This document shows positions 17,114 through 25,287 of a stretch of 64,000 nucleotides of DNA, one piece after another (the stretch's first letter is position 1; each line of letters starts with the position of its first letter). Origin of the DNA: Cyanobacteria bacterium MAG CAR3_bin_5 (GTDB taxonomy: Bacteria > Cyanobacteriota > Cyanobacteriia > PCC-6307 > Cyanobiaceae); the NCBI GenBank assembly GCA_026709085.1, contig JAPOTR010000054.1, forward strand, positions 1 through 64,000, read 5' to 3'. The translations under genes and the position numbers were made by a program. Below the pieces are notes generated by a model. The model had not been told where the DNA came from and did not search any database. It worked only from the letters and a program-made list of their open reading frames with translations.

Positions 17114-18193
17114 TCATGCCAACTCCTCCAGCAATGACTCCACCTGCCTGGCTGTGGCGTCCCAACTGAACCGGGCGGCTCTGCTGGGGCCAGCCTGACG
17201 GGCTTGGCGTTGAATCGTGCGATCCGACAAGACGGCAGCCATGGCCTCGGCAGCGTGGAAGGGGTTGGCTGGATCCACCAGCAGCCCGGCCGAGCCCACA
17301 ACTTCGGGCAACGCACCGGCCTTGCCGGCAATGACGGGGGCGCCACAAGCCATGGCCTCAAGAGCGGGCAGACCAAAGCCTTCCCAGAGGCTGAGCATCA
17401 GCAATGCCTGTGCTCTGTTCAGCAAGAGGAGTCGTTCCTGATCGCTCACCCAGGAGATCCACTGGCACTGACGAGCAATGCCCAGTTCAGTGGCCAGGCG
17501 CTTCAGTTTTGGCGTCAGCAGCCGGTGGGGAGAACCCACCAGTTTCAAGGTCAGGTCCGGGTGGCCCAGATGGGCAAAGGCGCGGAGAACGCCAAAGATG
17601 TTCTTGTTGTAGTCATGGCGGCCCAGCACCAGAAAAAAAGGCTGGCGGGGTTGATCCAGTGGACAGAGTTGGCCGGGGTCAAAGCCCAGGCGAACGACCA
17701 CCAGCTTGTGACGGGGAACCCGCAGCCAGCCATGGACCTCCCGCGCCGTAGCCTCCGAATTGCACAGCACCCGCTCGGCCTGGTGGAGAACAAGGGGAAC
17801 ATAGGTGAGGTGGTAGGCCAGAAGGGGGCCTGGTCTGGGGAAGCGCAGGGGGATCAGGTCATGGGCCAATACAATGGAGCGAATCCCTTTCCGCAGCACA
17901 GGCGCTTCCGGCAGAGGGGAGAGGAGGAAGGAGGCATCCGTTTGCCGAAGCAGGCCGGGCAATTGGTTCTGTGTCCACAGCAGGCGCCGCAGATGGCCCT
18001 TCCACCCATGGTCCATGGAAAGAGTCTTGGGGATGGCCAGACTGTTGGACCGGCCTGTCGCCACAGGATCCAGAAACATCACCAGATCCTTGTTCAGGGC
18101 CTTGGCCAGGGCGCGGGTCACCACGCCAATCCCTGTGGGCCGTTGCCCAAGGGGGCTGCCGTTGAACAGAGCCAGAGGCGGAGAGAACCGCAA
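17114..18193 (-). CDS. GT4-type glycosyltransferase (intact copy)
   Basis: A 359-residue retaining glycosyltransferase of family GT4. It has an N-terminal acceptor half with GQRPTGIGVVTRALAKAL and VLAHDLIPLRFPR, and a donor half with FFLVLGRHDYNKNIFGVLRA, WVSDQERLLLLNRAQALL and the E-x7-E site in LWEGFGLPALEAMACGAPVI. It probably adds a sugar such as mannose to a surface glycan. The gene is GC-rich like the core genome. Broken copies of its 5' end lie on both sides (14741-14997 and 19720-19893), each beside AT-rich inserts. The start at 18193 gives MRFSPPLALFNGSPLG, matched in the copy near 19893. Confidence 0.92.
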   Translation of the reverse strand: MRFSPPLALFNGSPLGQRPTGIGVVTRALAKALNKDLVMFLDPVATGRSNSLAIPKTLSMDHGWKGHLRRLLWTQNQLPGLLRQTDASFLLSPLPEAPVLRKGIRSIVLAHDLIPLRFPRPGPLLAYHLTYVPLVLHQAERVLCNSEATAREVHGWLRVPRHKLVVVRLGFDPGQLCPLDQPRQPFFLVLGRHDYNKNIFGVLRAFAHLGHPDLTLKLVGSPHRLLTPKLKRLATELGIARQCQWISWVSDQERLLLLNRAQALLMLSLWEGFGLPALEAMACGAPVIAGKAGALPEVVGSAGLLVDPANPFHAAEAMAAVLSDRTIQRQARQAGPSRAARFSWDATARQVESLLEELA

Positions 18194-18303
18194 TGGAGTG
18201 GGGTGATTGGTGAGGGCTACCTTAGCTGAGTAGTATGGACCCTGTGCCCCATAGATCCTTAAGACGGGACGGCAAACGGACCTCCTTCTCTGTTGATCTT
18301 CTT

Positions 18304-19668
18304 TTAATTTGATTTAATCTGGTAAGTTGCCAGTCTTGCATTACCTGTAAGTAAGTATTGAATCTTACGGTTCACACGATTTGGCATAACTTCAACAGCA
18401 CCAGCAGCGGTAAGCTCTTTCATTATAAGTGAAACATTGTCCATGTGCCAATTTTCTGATAATGATTTTTGGGTTTGCATTGAATCTGGATTATCTTTGG
18501 CCCAATTTACAATACGTTCCCAGTTCAGATCTCCAAGATTCTCTTCCAATTCTTCAGATTCTCTTTCACTCAGTTCTTTTATTATTGGCAAAAAGTCGTT
18601 CAAAGTAAATTGTAAAGGAGTAGTAATATCTGTATTTCTGAGCAACAAGGTTTGCATTCCATATTCTAAACTCTTTAACATACCTCGTAGATCGCCATTG
18701 AAAATTTTATACAAGCTATCTACTATAGAATTGTCAATGGGCTGATGAAAAGATTTATCAAGGTCAATTTGAAATGCTTGATAGCGACATTTAAGTAACT
18801 TATGTACATCTGATAATTCTAATTTCCTTAGATGTATAGTGGGGCTAAATACATTTTTAGTCTGACGATGGCGATTGATTACGGCGTTGATTGCAGACGT
18901 TGGCCCTACTACAATTAAATGTAAGCCATCTATCATTAAACCAGTGTCTCTAACGCTTCGCAAAAGATCTGCTGCCTTTTCTGCGTTTGCTTCGCTCAAG
19001 TTTTCAAGATTGTTTAGATGTAGGATTACACCTTCAGATCCATTGTCTAAAGCGCATTTAAGCAAATTTTTGATGATGTGACGTGCAGGTAAAGCTAATC
19101 CACCTATAGGATCAGAAATCGTCTCTGACCTACTAAATTCGACTCCAGTGCCCATAACTGTTCCACCTGCGCTTATGTTTTGCTGTCGTGTAACCTCTAC
19201 AAAATGGCGGGCATCTTTCATTTCCGGTTCACTTTTAAGATTCTTATTGCACATTAAGATAGCGTCATAGATACCAGCAATTAACTGTCCCAACAGAGCA
19301 TCACTACTATGCTCCGGCGTGATCGAGATCAAGTCATTTGCTACACAGTAATTTGCTTTCTTGGCTGCGGCTTTAACAGCTTGAACCAGAGTAGTTTTAC
19401 CTACACCAGGAAACCCGGCAACAGCTTGCCTGGAGCTATCACTACTGCCGATGGTAGAAAGTAATTGGCGTTGCTCTTTTTCTCTCCCTACGAACAGACT
19501 CAGTGACTTGGTGCTTGAACTTTCCTGAAGAGTATCTTGAAAATAAGGCGATGACTTTAAGCCAAAAATTGTCCAGAAATTGGGCAAGTTCATAGAAGTT
19601 AAGTTAGAGATAATGCTTTTTAAGTTTAGATCATAGGCTTCAGATTTTCCAGGGCTGTCCTGTGCCAC
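18304..19668 (-). CDS. Orc1/Cdc6-like P-loop ATPase with C-terminal winged helix
   Basis: A 454-residue protein. After FWTIFGLKSSPYF and LFVGREKEQRQLL comes a Walker A VAGFPGVGKTTL (about residues 82-94). The Walker B position is occupied by ILHLNNLENL (near residue 218), with Asn where the acidic residue usually lies. The C-terminus resembles a winged helix-turn-helix (TQKSLSENWHMDNVSLIMKE). Such stand-alone Cdc6-like ATPases occur on mobile elements and in defence islands; the role here is unknown. The gene is AT-rich between GC-rich glycosyltransferase sequences, indicating insertion. It could be transcribed with the downstream glycosyltransferase 110 bases away. Confidence 0.75.
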   Translation of the reverse strand: MAQDSPGKSEAYDLNLKSIISNLTSMNLPNFWTIFGLKSSPYFQDTLQESSSTKSLSLFVGREKEQRQLLSTIGSSDSSRQAVAGFPGVGKTTLVQAVKAAAKKANYCVANDLISITPEHSSDALLGQLIAGIYDAILMCNKNLKSEPEMKDARHFVEVTRQQNISAGGTVMGTGVEFSRSETISDPIGGLALPARHIIKNLLKCALDNGSEGVILHLNNLENLSEANAEKAADLLRSVRDTGLMIDGLHLIVVGPTSAINAVINRHRQTKNVFSPTIHLRKLELSDVHKLLKCRYQAFQIDLDKSFHQPIDNSIVDSLYKIFNGDLRGMLKSLEYGMQTLLLRNTDITTPLQFTLNDFLPIIKELSERESEELEENLGDLNWERIVNWAKDNPDSMQTQKSLSENWHMDNVSLIMKELTAAGAVEVMPNRVNRKIQYLLTGNARLATYQIKSN

Positions 19669-19719
19669 TAATCAAATTGTCACTCTTAGCATACGGAAGT
19701 TAAAGGGGAAAGACCTTAA

Positions 19720-19905
19720 AAAGAGTCTTGGGGATGGACAGACTGTCGGAGCGCCCTGTCGCCACAGGATCCAGAAACATCACCAGATCCTTGTTCAGGG
19801 CCTTGGCCAGGGCGCGGGTCACCACGCCAATCCCTGTGGGCCGTTGCCCAAGGGGGCTGCCGTTGAACAGAGCCAGAGGCGGAGAGGACCGCAATGGAGT
19901 GGGGT
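19720..19905 (-). pseudogene. 5' fragment of the GT4 glycosyltransferase gene, second copy
   Basis: These 186 bases match 18019-18204 with only a few differences. They encode the first 58 or so residues of the glycosyltransferase, including GQRPTGIGVVTRALAKALNK and DPVATGRSDSLSIPKT. The match breaks exactly at the codons after PKT, where AT-rich sequence from the Cdc6-like ATPase block begins. It is a truncated gene end left at the edge of an insert or rearrangement. Confidence 0.9.
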
Positions 19906-19945
19906 GGTGGCTGGAGTTGGTTACCCTAAAGGCAAGCCCCACAAA

Positions 19946-20036
19946 GGCAGTTACAGCTTCGGCGCCAACGTGCTGTTCGTCGTGCCCGGTAATGACCGCA
20001 GCCGCCGAGGCGGCCGCCCCTGGACCCCAGGCGTTT
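19946..20036 (+). pseudogene. fragment of the MacB-type permease gene
   Basis: This short stretch encodes FGANVLFVVPGNDRSRRGG in one frame and is close to base-for-base identical with codons 55-85 of the permease gene at 41400-42629 (minus strand there, about 42385-42475). It begins about 40 bases after the glycosyltransferase fragment and ends about 50 bases before tRNA-Val. It is non-functional and shows that local DNA has been copied or rearranged. Confidence 0.85.
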
Positions 20037-20086
20037 TGCAGCCACGCCTGAGCTTATCCAGGTTGATCCGGAATTCGGGTTGAGCA

Positions 20087-20158
20087 TGGTCGATACTGGA
20101 TTTGAACCAGTGACATCATCCGTGTGAAGGATGCGCTCTACCGCTGAGCTAATCGACC
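20087..20158 (-). tRNA. tRNA-Val (CAC)
   Basis: The minus strand folds as a full cloverleaf: acceptor GGTCGAT paired with ATCGACC, a D-arm with AGCTCAGCGGTAGAGC, an anticodon stem CATCC/GGATG around the loop TTCACAC (anticodon CAC, codon GUG), and a T-arm CTGG-TTCAAAT-CCAG. The discriminator base is A and CCA is not encoded. It lies beside the mosaic region ending at 20036, consistent with a tRNA acting as a recombination or integration point. Confidence 0.93.
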
Positions 20159-20230
20159 GAAGACGGTAACCAAACCAACGGGTTCATTCTACAACAGCCG
20201 GGGCCCCATGGCGGGCGGCGCCGCCGGGCT

Positions 20231-20590
20231 TCAATGATCACCGTGGGGGTGGCCGCCACGGGATGTGTGGGGCGTACTGCCGTGGTGGGGCTCCCTGGCG
20301 CCTGGGCCAAGACGCACAACCCCCATGCTCCCCGCATCGCTGCCCACAAACCAGACTCCCATGGTGCTGACCCCGGCCGTCAACACCCCCATGCCCACCA
20401 CCGAGCCGGTGATCACCCCCATGGCCACGGCGCCAAGGCTCACTACCCCCATGGGCACCACCCCGATGGCCACCACCCCCATGGGCACAATGCCGATGGA
20501 AATTACCCCCAGCGGGGCAACGCCGAAGGCGATCTTCTTGGGGCGGGAGCCGCAATGGGCCGGCTGCGATTCAGCGGGATTGGTGGTCAA
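20231..20590 (-). CDS. period-five glycine repeat protein, cyanobacterial, unknown function
   Basis: About 119 residues. After a polar lead (NPAESQPAHCGSRPKK) come some eleven tandem five-residue units of the form hydrophobic-G-V-x-x: FGVAP LGVIS IGIVP, then MGVVA IGVVP MGVVS, and on to MGVLT AGVST MGVWF. This regular period could build a right-handed beta-helix like pentapeptide repeats, but the sequence is not the classic A(D/N)LxX. The tail is proline- and histidine-rich. I recall similar proteins in marine Synechococcus with no known function. A TTG at 20590 is the likely start. The gene follows hisIE on the same strand, 34 bases after its stop. Confidence 0.6.
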   Translation of the reverse strand: MTTNPAESQPAHCGSRPKKIAFGVAPLGVISIGIVPMGVVAIGVVPMGVVSLGAVAMGVITGSVVGMGVLTAGVSTMGVWFVGSDAGSMGVVRLGPGAREPHHGSTPHTSRGGHPHGDH

Positions 20591-20624
20591 GGCGGCACTC
20601 TCGGGGAGACAGGGTTGGACCCGG

Positions 20625-21338
20625 TTAAGTCGATGGCAGGCTGGCCAGGCCAGGCCGGGGCTTGTGCCGGCGCCGAGCCAATTCCAGCAGAACCTGACGC
20701 CAGGATACGCCATGGTGGGCCAGGGCCACGAGCATGTGGTAGAGCACGTCGGCGGCTTCTCCACTGATGGCGTTGGCGTCGTCGTCCTTGCAGGCCATCA
20801 CGAATTCCGCCGATTCCTCACCGATTTTCTTGAGGATGCGGTTATCCCCGCCACGGAAGAGGGTGTTGGTGTAGCTGCCGGCCTCCGGCTGCCGGAGGCG
20901 CTGGGCAATCAGTTGATACAGTTCGGATACCGCGTCCACGGGTGGCGCCGGGGCGTGGGGACCACCGTCGGACGGGTGGGCGCCATGGCCGTAGAAGCAA
21001 CTGCGGGCGCCGGTGTGACAGGCCACGTCCCCCACCTGCTCCACCGTGAGCAACAACACGTCCTGATCGCAGTCGTAGCGCAACTGGCGCACCCGCTGAC
21101 GATGGCCGGAGGTGGCCCCTTTCCGCCAGAGTTCCTGGCGGGAGCGGCTCCAGTAGTGGGCCTCCCCGGTGGCCACGGTTTGCTCCAGGCTGAACCTGTT
21201 CATCCAGGCCACCATCAGCACGGCCCCATCCAGCCAGTCCTGGGCAACGGCGGGAATCAGGCCCGCAGCGTCAAACCGCAGTGTATCCAGGGGAGGGCAT
21301 TGCAGAGGCGGGTCGGGGGGGGCGGCAGGGTGAGTCAT
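20625..21338 (-). CDS. hisI: bifunctional phosphoribosyl-AMP cyclohydrolase / phosphoribosyl-ATP diphosphatase
   Basis: HisIE carries steps 2 and 3 of histidine synthesis on one chain. The cyclohydrolase half has [33 protein letters not shown] and the metal-binding cysteine/histidine set in [14 protein letters not shown] and [11 protein letters not shown]. The pyrophosphohydrolase half has [20 protein letters not shown] and the E-x2-E motif in [14 protein letters not shown], then [11 protein letters not shown]. Length of 237 residues is slightly above the common 210-220. The ATG at 21338 gives [13 protein letters not shown]. It diverges from the PTPS-like gene. Confidence 0.95.
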   Translation of the reverse strand: MTHPAAPPDPPLQCPPLDTLRFDAAGLIPAVAQDWLDGAVLMVAWMNRFSLEQTVATGEAHYWSRSRQELWRKGATSGHRQRVRQLRYDCDQDVLLLTVEQVGDVACHTGARSCFYGHGAHPSDGGPHAPAPPVDAVSELYQLIAQRLRQPEAGSYTNTLFRGGDNRILKKIGEESAEFVMACKDDDANAISGEAADVLYHMLVALAHHGVSWRQVLLELARRRHKPRPGLASLPST

Positions 21339-21409
21339 GGTCCGTTGTACCTTCGGTGATTGTCCCCCACAGGGGCAATCCCGGCCATGATCCCAACCCC
21401 TGCCCGGCC

Positions 21410-21877
21410 ATGGGTCGTCCTGTCTACACCTGCAGCAAAGCCTTCACGGATTTCCCCTGCTGCCACCGCCAGTGGCGTCACAAGGGGCATTGTCGCTTTG
21501 TCCATGGCTATAGCCGCTCCTTCGTCTTCTGGTTTGCCGCCACCCGCCTGGACGAGCACGGCTTTGTGGTGGATTTCTCCAGCTTGGGTCCCCTGCGCCG
21601 GCAGTTGACGGAGCACTTTGATCACACCTTCCTGGTGAATCGTGACGACCCTCTTCTGGCGGAGTGGCAACGGCTGCACCAGTTGGGGGCGCTGGATCTG
21701 CGGGTGCTGGAGAACGTGGGCATGGAGGCCACCGCCAGGCTGGTGTGGGAATGGGCCAACGCCCTGCTCTGGCAGCGGGATCAGGGGCGCTGCTGCTGCT
21801 GGAAAGCGGAGGCTCGGGAAAACGACGGCAACCGTGCTTACTATGAGACCTGTCCCGACTGGTATGGCAGTTCATGA
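21410..21877 (+). CDS. 6-pyruvoyl-tetrahydropterin synthase / QueD-like protein
   Basis: A 155-residue member of the PTPS/QueD (6-carboxytetrahydropterin synthase) fold. The catalytic Cys-x3-His region is visible at residues 28-32 ([12 protein letters not shown]), His19 lies in PCCHRQWRH and the FDHTFLVN motif holds the conserved Asp-His pair. The usual HGH zinc motif is HGY here, so one standard zinc ligand is replaced. I recall the same variant in other marine Synechococcus, so it may define a subgroup with a different reaction. The ATG at 21410 precedes [12 protein letters not shown]. pdxJ follows 33 bases downstream. Confidence 0.85.
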   Translation: MGRPVYTCSKAFTDFPCCHRQWRHKGHCRFVHGYSRSFVFWFAATRLDEHGFVVDFSSLGPLRRQLTEHFDHTFLVNRDDPLLAEWQRLHQLGALDLRVLENVGMEATARLVWEWANALLWQRDQGRCCCWKAEARENDGNRAYYETCPDWYGSS

Positions 21878-21910
21878 ACACGACCCGATGGGAGCATCAG
21901 CAGAAAGGTT

Positions 21911-22648
21911 ATGGCGAGCCTGGGCATCAATCTTGATCACGTCGCCACGGTGCGTCAGGCACGCCGCACCGTGGAACCCGACCCCGTTCAGTTGGCGGTT
22001 CTGGCCGAGTTGGGCGGCGCCGACGGCATCACCGTTCATCTGCGGGAGGACCGGCGCCACATTCAGGACCGGGACGTGGAACTGCTGCGCCACACCCTGG
22101 GCAGTCGTCTCAATCTGGAAATGGCCGCTACGGAAGCCATGGTGGCCACGGCCCTGCGGATACGCCCTCATCAGGTGACCCTGGTGCCTGAGCAGCGGGA
22201 GGAGGTCACTACGGAAGGGGGACTGGACGTGGTGCGTCAACTGCCGGTGCTGCGCCAGGCCGTGGAACGCCTCCAGGGGGAAGACATTCCCGTGAGCCTG
22301 TTTGTGGATCCGGAGGCGGACCAACTGCAAGCCTGCCGGGTTGCCGGAGCTTGGTGGGTGGAGTTGCACACCGGCGCCTACGCCAACGCCGCCAGTCCCG
22401 CTGCCGAACTGGCCCGCCTCCAGGCGGGGACCCGGCTGGCCCGGGCCCTGGGGCTGCGGGTGAACGCAGGCCATGGCCTTACCTACCAGAATGTGGAGCC
22501 CGTGGCCGCCATTGCCGCCATGGAGGAACTCAACATTGGCCATACCATTGTGGCGAGAGCCCTGGCCGTGGGCCTGACCACCGCTGTCCGCCAGATGAAG
22601 GAATTGATTCGGAATCCCCGTCCAAACCTGTTGCTCACCCGGAATTGA
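21911..22648 (+). CDS. pdxJ: Pyridoxine 5'-phosphate synthase
   Basis: PdxJ condenses 1-deoxyxylulose 5-phosphate with 3-amino-2-oxopropyl phosphate to give pyridoxine 5'-phosphate (vitamin B6). The TIM-barrel starts with [16 protein letters not shown], which includes the catalytic His, followed by [21 protein letters not shown] and the phosphate-binding [14 protein letters not shown] near the C-terminus. Length of 245 residues is typical. The stop overlaps the ycf54 start in TGATG, implying translational coupling. Confidence 0.96.
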   Translation: MASLGINLDHVATVRQARRTVEPDPVQLAVLAELGGADGITVHLREDRRHIQDRDVELLRHTLGSRLNLEMAATEAMVATALRIRPHQVTLVPEQREEVTTEGGLDVVRQLPVLRQAVERLQGEDIPVSLFVDPEADQLQACRVAGAWWVELHTGAYANAASPAAELARLQAGTRLARALGLRVNAGHGLTYQNVEPVAAIAAMEELNIGHTIVARALAVGLTTAVRQMKELIRNPRPNLLLTRN

Positions 22649-22965
22649 TGCCCACCTACCATTATGTTGCCGCCAGTGAACGCTTCCTCTGCAAAGAGGA
22701 ACCCCTCGCCGAAGTGCTGCGGGAGCGGAGGGATCATTACAGGAAACAGGGCAAGACCGTTGATTTCTGGCTGGTTCGTCAGCCCTCCTTTCTGGAGGCG
22801 GAGCCTGTGAAGACCGGTGGCGCCGCCATTCCCCGTCCTGCAGCCGCCGTGGTCTCCACGGACGCCAAGTTCATCGACTTCATGAAACTGCGCCTGGAGT
22901 GGGTGGCCAGAGGGCAGTTTGAAGCCCCTACCCCGGCTGTTCCCGATCCCCTGGCCAGCCTCTGA
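22648..22965 (+). CDS. ycf54: Ycf54 (DUF2488), Mg-protoporphyrin monomethyl ester cyclase accessory protein
   Basis: A 105-residue protein matching Ycf54 over most of its length: [14 protein letters not shown], then EEPLAEVLRERRDHYRKQGK, then DFWLVRQPSFLEA and AAAVVSTDAKFIDFMKLRLE. Ycf54 is needed for the aerobic cyclase step of chlorophyll synthesis, where it stabilises the AcsF cyclase (established knowledge). It is specific to oxygenic phototrophs, so it is a good marker for the host. Its ATG overlaps the pdxJ stop by one base. Confidence 0.9.
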   Translation: MPTYHYVAASERFLCKEEPLAEVLRERRDHYRKQGKTVDFWLVRQPSFLEAEPVKTGGAAIPRPAAAVVSTDAKFIDFMKLRLEWVARGQFEAPTPAVPDPLASL

Positions 22966-23030
22966 GGTGAAGACCGTGCCGTCCAGGGCCGCAAACCGTG
23001 GGAACGCTGACCCCAGCCTGGGCAGAAACC

Positions 23031-23417
23031 ATGGGTTCGTCAGCGGAACGGGGGCTGGCCGCGGAGCAGCAGGTGGCGGCAGTGTTGATGGCCCAGGGCT
23101 GGGAGGTGCTGGAACATCGCTGGCGCTGCCGTCACGGGGAGATGGATTTGCTGTTGCACCAGCAGGGGCGATTGTTGATCGTGGAGGTGAAGTGCCGCAA
23201 CAGGGCCGGACTGGCCTTTGTGGATGGTCCCGGGAACTGCCTCGGTTGGCGACAGCAGCAGCGTCTGCACCGGGCCTTCGGCCTCTGGCTGCAGGCGGCG
23301 CCCCGGTGGAGCCATTGCGAGGTGGCCCTGGTCCTGGCGGTGGTGGTTGGGGATCGCATCTTCTGGAACGGCACGGGAGACGCCTTGGACGAATCTCCCC
23401 AACCATGGGATCCGTGA
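23031..23417 (+). CDS. yraN: YraN (UPF0102) family endonuclease-like protein
   Basis: A predicted PD-(D/E)xK fold nuclease-like protein of unknown substrate, about 128 residues from the ATG at 23031 (MGSSAERGLAAEQ); a GTG at 22998 would add 11. The core shows the family arrangement: GLAAEQQVAAVLMAQGWEVL, HGEMDLLLHQQG and LIVEVKCRN, giving the E...D...ExK site. The C-terminal part (CEVALVLAVVVGDRIFWNG) is typical. It lies within a run of plus-strand genes with rsmA next. Confidence 0.88.
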   Translation: MGSSAERGLAAEQQVAAVLMAQGWEVLEHRWRCRHGEMDLLLHQQGRLLIVEVKCRNRAGLAFVDGPGNCLGWRQQQRLHRAFGLWLQAAPRWSHCEVALVLAVVVGDRIFWNGTGDALDESPQPWDP

Positions 23418-23463
23418 ACCCGCCTCGGCAAATTGGCCCCGGCCCCGGCTCCGTGGCGGGTCC

Positions 23464-24321
23464 ATGGCCCTGAAGCCTGTCCCGGCCGGAGATGCGGGCC
23501 TCTACCCGCCCCGGCCCCGCAAACGCCTGGGCCAGCACTGGTTGCGGGATCAACGGGTGTTGCGGAGGATTGCGGCGGCCGCCCAGGTTGGTCCGGAAGA
23601 CCGGTTGCTGGAGATCGGCCCCGGTCGGGGCGCGCTGACGGCTCATTTGCTGGCTACCCCGGCTGCCGCCGTCCTGGCGGTGGAACTGGATCAACGGCTC
23701 ATGGCCGGCTTGCAGCGCCGCTTCGGGGCTGAGGAGCGGTTTTCCCTGCTCCATGGCGATGCCCTGGCATTGCTGGGGCAGCCCCTGGCCGGCAACCCCA
23801 ACAAGGTGGTGGCCAACATCCCCTACAACATCACCGGTCCCCTGTTGCAGGAACTCGTGGGCAGCCTGGCCCGGCCGCGCCAGCCCCCCTTCCAGCGGTT
23901 GGTTCTCCTGTTGCAGAAGGAGGTGGCGGATCGCGTCACGGCGTCGCCGGGTGGTCCTGCCTGTGGAGCCCTCACCATCCGCATGCAGCTCCTGGCAAAG
24001 GCGCAGACCGTCTGCACCGTGCCCCCAGCCTGTTTTTCCCCCCCTCCGCAGGTGGCCTCCGCGGTGGTGGCGCTCACCCCCTACCCGCCCCACCACCGCC
24101 GTTACGGGCCGGAGCAGGCTCCTCTGCTGGAGCGGCTGCTGCGGGTGGCCTACGGGGGGCGCCGCAAGATGCTCCGCAATACCTTGGGCGGCGCCTGGCC
24201 CATGCCCAGCCTGGAGCAGGCGGCCCGGCAGGCAGCCGTAGACCTGAGCCGGCGCCCCCAGGATCTCGCCCCTGATCAGTGGGTAGGCTTGAGTCAAGCG
24301 CTGGCGCTTCCCCGTCCATGA
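23464..24321 (+). CDS. rsmA: 16S rRNA (adenine(1518)-N6/adenine(1519)-N6)-dimethyltransferase
   Basis: RsmA (KsgA) dimethylates two adjacent adenines in the 3' end helix of 16S rRNA, a late step in 30S assembly. It starts with RKRLGQHWLRDQ, then the AdoMet loop LLEIGPGRGALTAHLL, the acidic strand AVELDQRLM and the catalytic NIPYNITGPLLQEL motif (NxPY). Length of 285 residues from the ATG at 23464 is normal. The stop overlaps the ispE start (ATGA), so the two are probably translated together. Confidence 0.96.
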   Translation: MALKPVPAGDAGLYPPRPRKRLGQHWLRDQRVLRRIAAAAQVGPEDRLLEIGPGRGALTAHLLATPAAAVLAVELDQRLMAGLQRRFGAEERFSLLHGDALALLGQPLAGNPNKVVANIPYNITGPLLQELVGSLARPRQPPFQRLVLLLQKEVADRVTASPGGPACGALTIRMQLLAKAQTVCTVPPACFSPPPQVASAVVALTPYPPHHRRYGPEQAPLLERLLRVAYGGRRKMLRNTLGGAWPMPSLEQAARQAAVDLSRRPQDLAPDQWVGLSQALALPRP

Positions 24322-25247
24322 CCTGCCTGAAGCTGGAGTCTCCAGCCAAAGTGAACCTGCATCTGGCCCTGCTGGGTCTGAGGGACGACAGCTTCCATGA
24401 ACTGGCCATCGTGATGCAGGCCATCGATTTCTGTGACGAGTTGACGCTGGAGCCCCACAGCGGCCTGCAACTCCACTGTGAAGGGTTGGAGGTGGCCAGT
24501 GATCACACCAATCTGGTGATGCAGGCGGCCCGGTTGTTGCAGAAGGCTTTCCCCGGCAAGGCGCCGGGGGCGCGGATGCGCCTGCGCAAGCGCATTCCCC
24601 TCAAGGCTGGGCTGGGGGGCGGCTCCAGCAATGGGGCAGCAGCGCTCATGGGCCTGAACCGGCTCTGGGGGCTGGGATTGTCCGCGGAAGAGCTGCAGGT
24701 GTACGGGGGCCAGCTTGGCTCCGACGTGCCCTTCTTCATTGGAGGCGGCACCCAAATGTGTTTTGGCCGGGGCGAGCGGCTGGAGCCCGTGGCCCGGCCC
24801 GGTGGCGGGGCGGTTCTGCTCAACAAACGGATGGATGTTTCCGTGCCTACGGCCTGGGCCTACGGCATCTGCCGGGAAGAGTTGGCCCGCGGTTATCTCA
24901 AGGGGGAGCAGGCTTTCTGCAGCGCCCGCCAGGCCTTGCGCCGCGGGGAGATGGTGGCGGCCCTCAGGCGGGGAGATCTCACCACGACGGGACACCTGCT
25001 GCTCAATCAAATGGAAGAAGTGGTGGCCGCCCAGATCCCTGCCGTGGCCCAGAACCTGGAGTTGCTGCGCCAGACTCCCGACTGTTGCGGGGTGTGCATG
25101 TCGGGATCGGGTCCCAGTGTGTTTGCCCTTTTTGCCACTGTGGAAGCGGCCCGGGCCGCCTGCCGAAGCCTGGCCGGCCGCCTCAAGACCAATGGAATCC
25201 AGGCCTGGGTCTGTGGTCTCCGGGAAGACGGGGTGCGCTTCTGCTGA
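24318..25247 (+). CDS. ispE: 4-diphosphocytidyl-2-C-methyl-D-erythritol kinase
   Basis: IspE phosphorylates CDP-methylerythritol in the MEP route to isoprenoids, needed for carotenoids, chlorophyll tails and quinones. It is a GHMP kinase: SPAKVNLHLALLGLRDDSFH at the N-terminus, the ATP loop PLKAGLGGGSSNGAAAL, GSDVPFFIGGGTQMCFGRGE and the C-terminal MSGSGPSVFALF motif. Length of 309 residues is typical. The ATG at 24318 overlaps the rsmA stop by four bases. Confidence 0.96.
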   Translation: MTCLKLESPAKVNLHLALLGLRDDSFHELAIVMQAIDFCDELTLEPHSGLQLHCEGLEVASDHTNLVMQAARLLQKAFPGKAPGARMRLRKRIPLKAGLGGGSSNGAAALMGLNRLWGLGLSAEELQVYGGQLGSDVPFFIGGGTQMCFGRGERLEPVARPGGGAVLLNKRMDVSVPTAWAYGICREELARGYLKGEQAFCSARQALRRGEMVAALRRGDLTTTGHLLLNQMEEVVAAQIPAVAQNLELLRQTPDCCGVCMSGSGPSVFALFATVEAARAACRSLAGRLKTNGIQAWVCGLREDGVRFC

Positions 25248-25255
25248 GACACTGG

Positions 25256-25278
25256 GCCGAGAACGAAGCCGAGAACGA
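25256..25278. repeat. 12-base tandem duplication
   Basis: The unit GCCGAGAACGAA is followed by GCCGAGAACGA. It lies in the spacer just after ispE and before the DUF3082 gene, overlapping the likely ribosome-binding region of the latter. Confidence 0.7.
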
Positions 25279-25287
25279 GCCACTGCC

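Noticed and set aside
20265-21359. 364-codon plus-strand frame with repeated T-P-M units
   Set aside because: The repeats mirror the five-residue repeats of the minus-strand gene, and the rest is antisense to hisIE.
22483-24297. 604-codon minus-strand frame
   Set aside because: It is antisense to pdxJ, ycf54, yraN and rsmA, all recognisable; its proline- and glycine-rich text is typical of a shadow frame.
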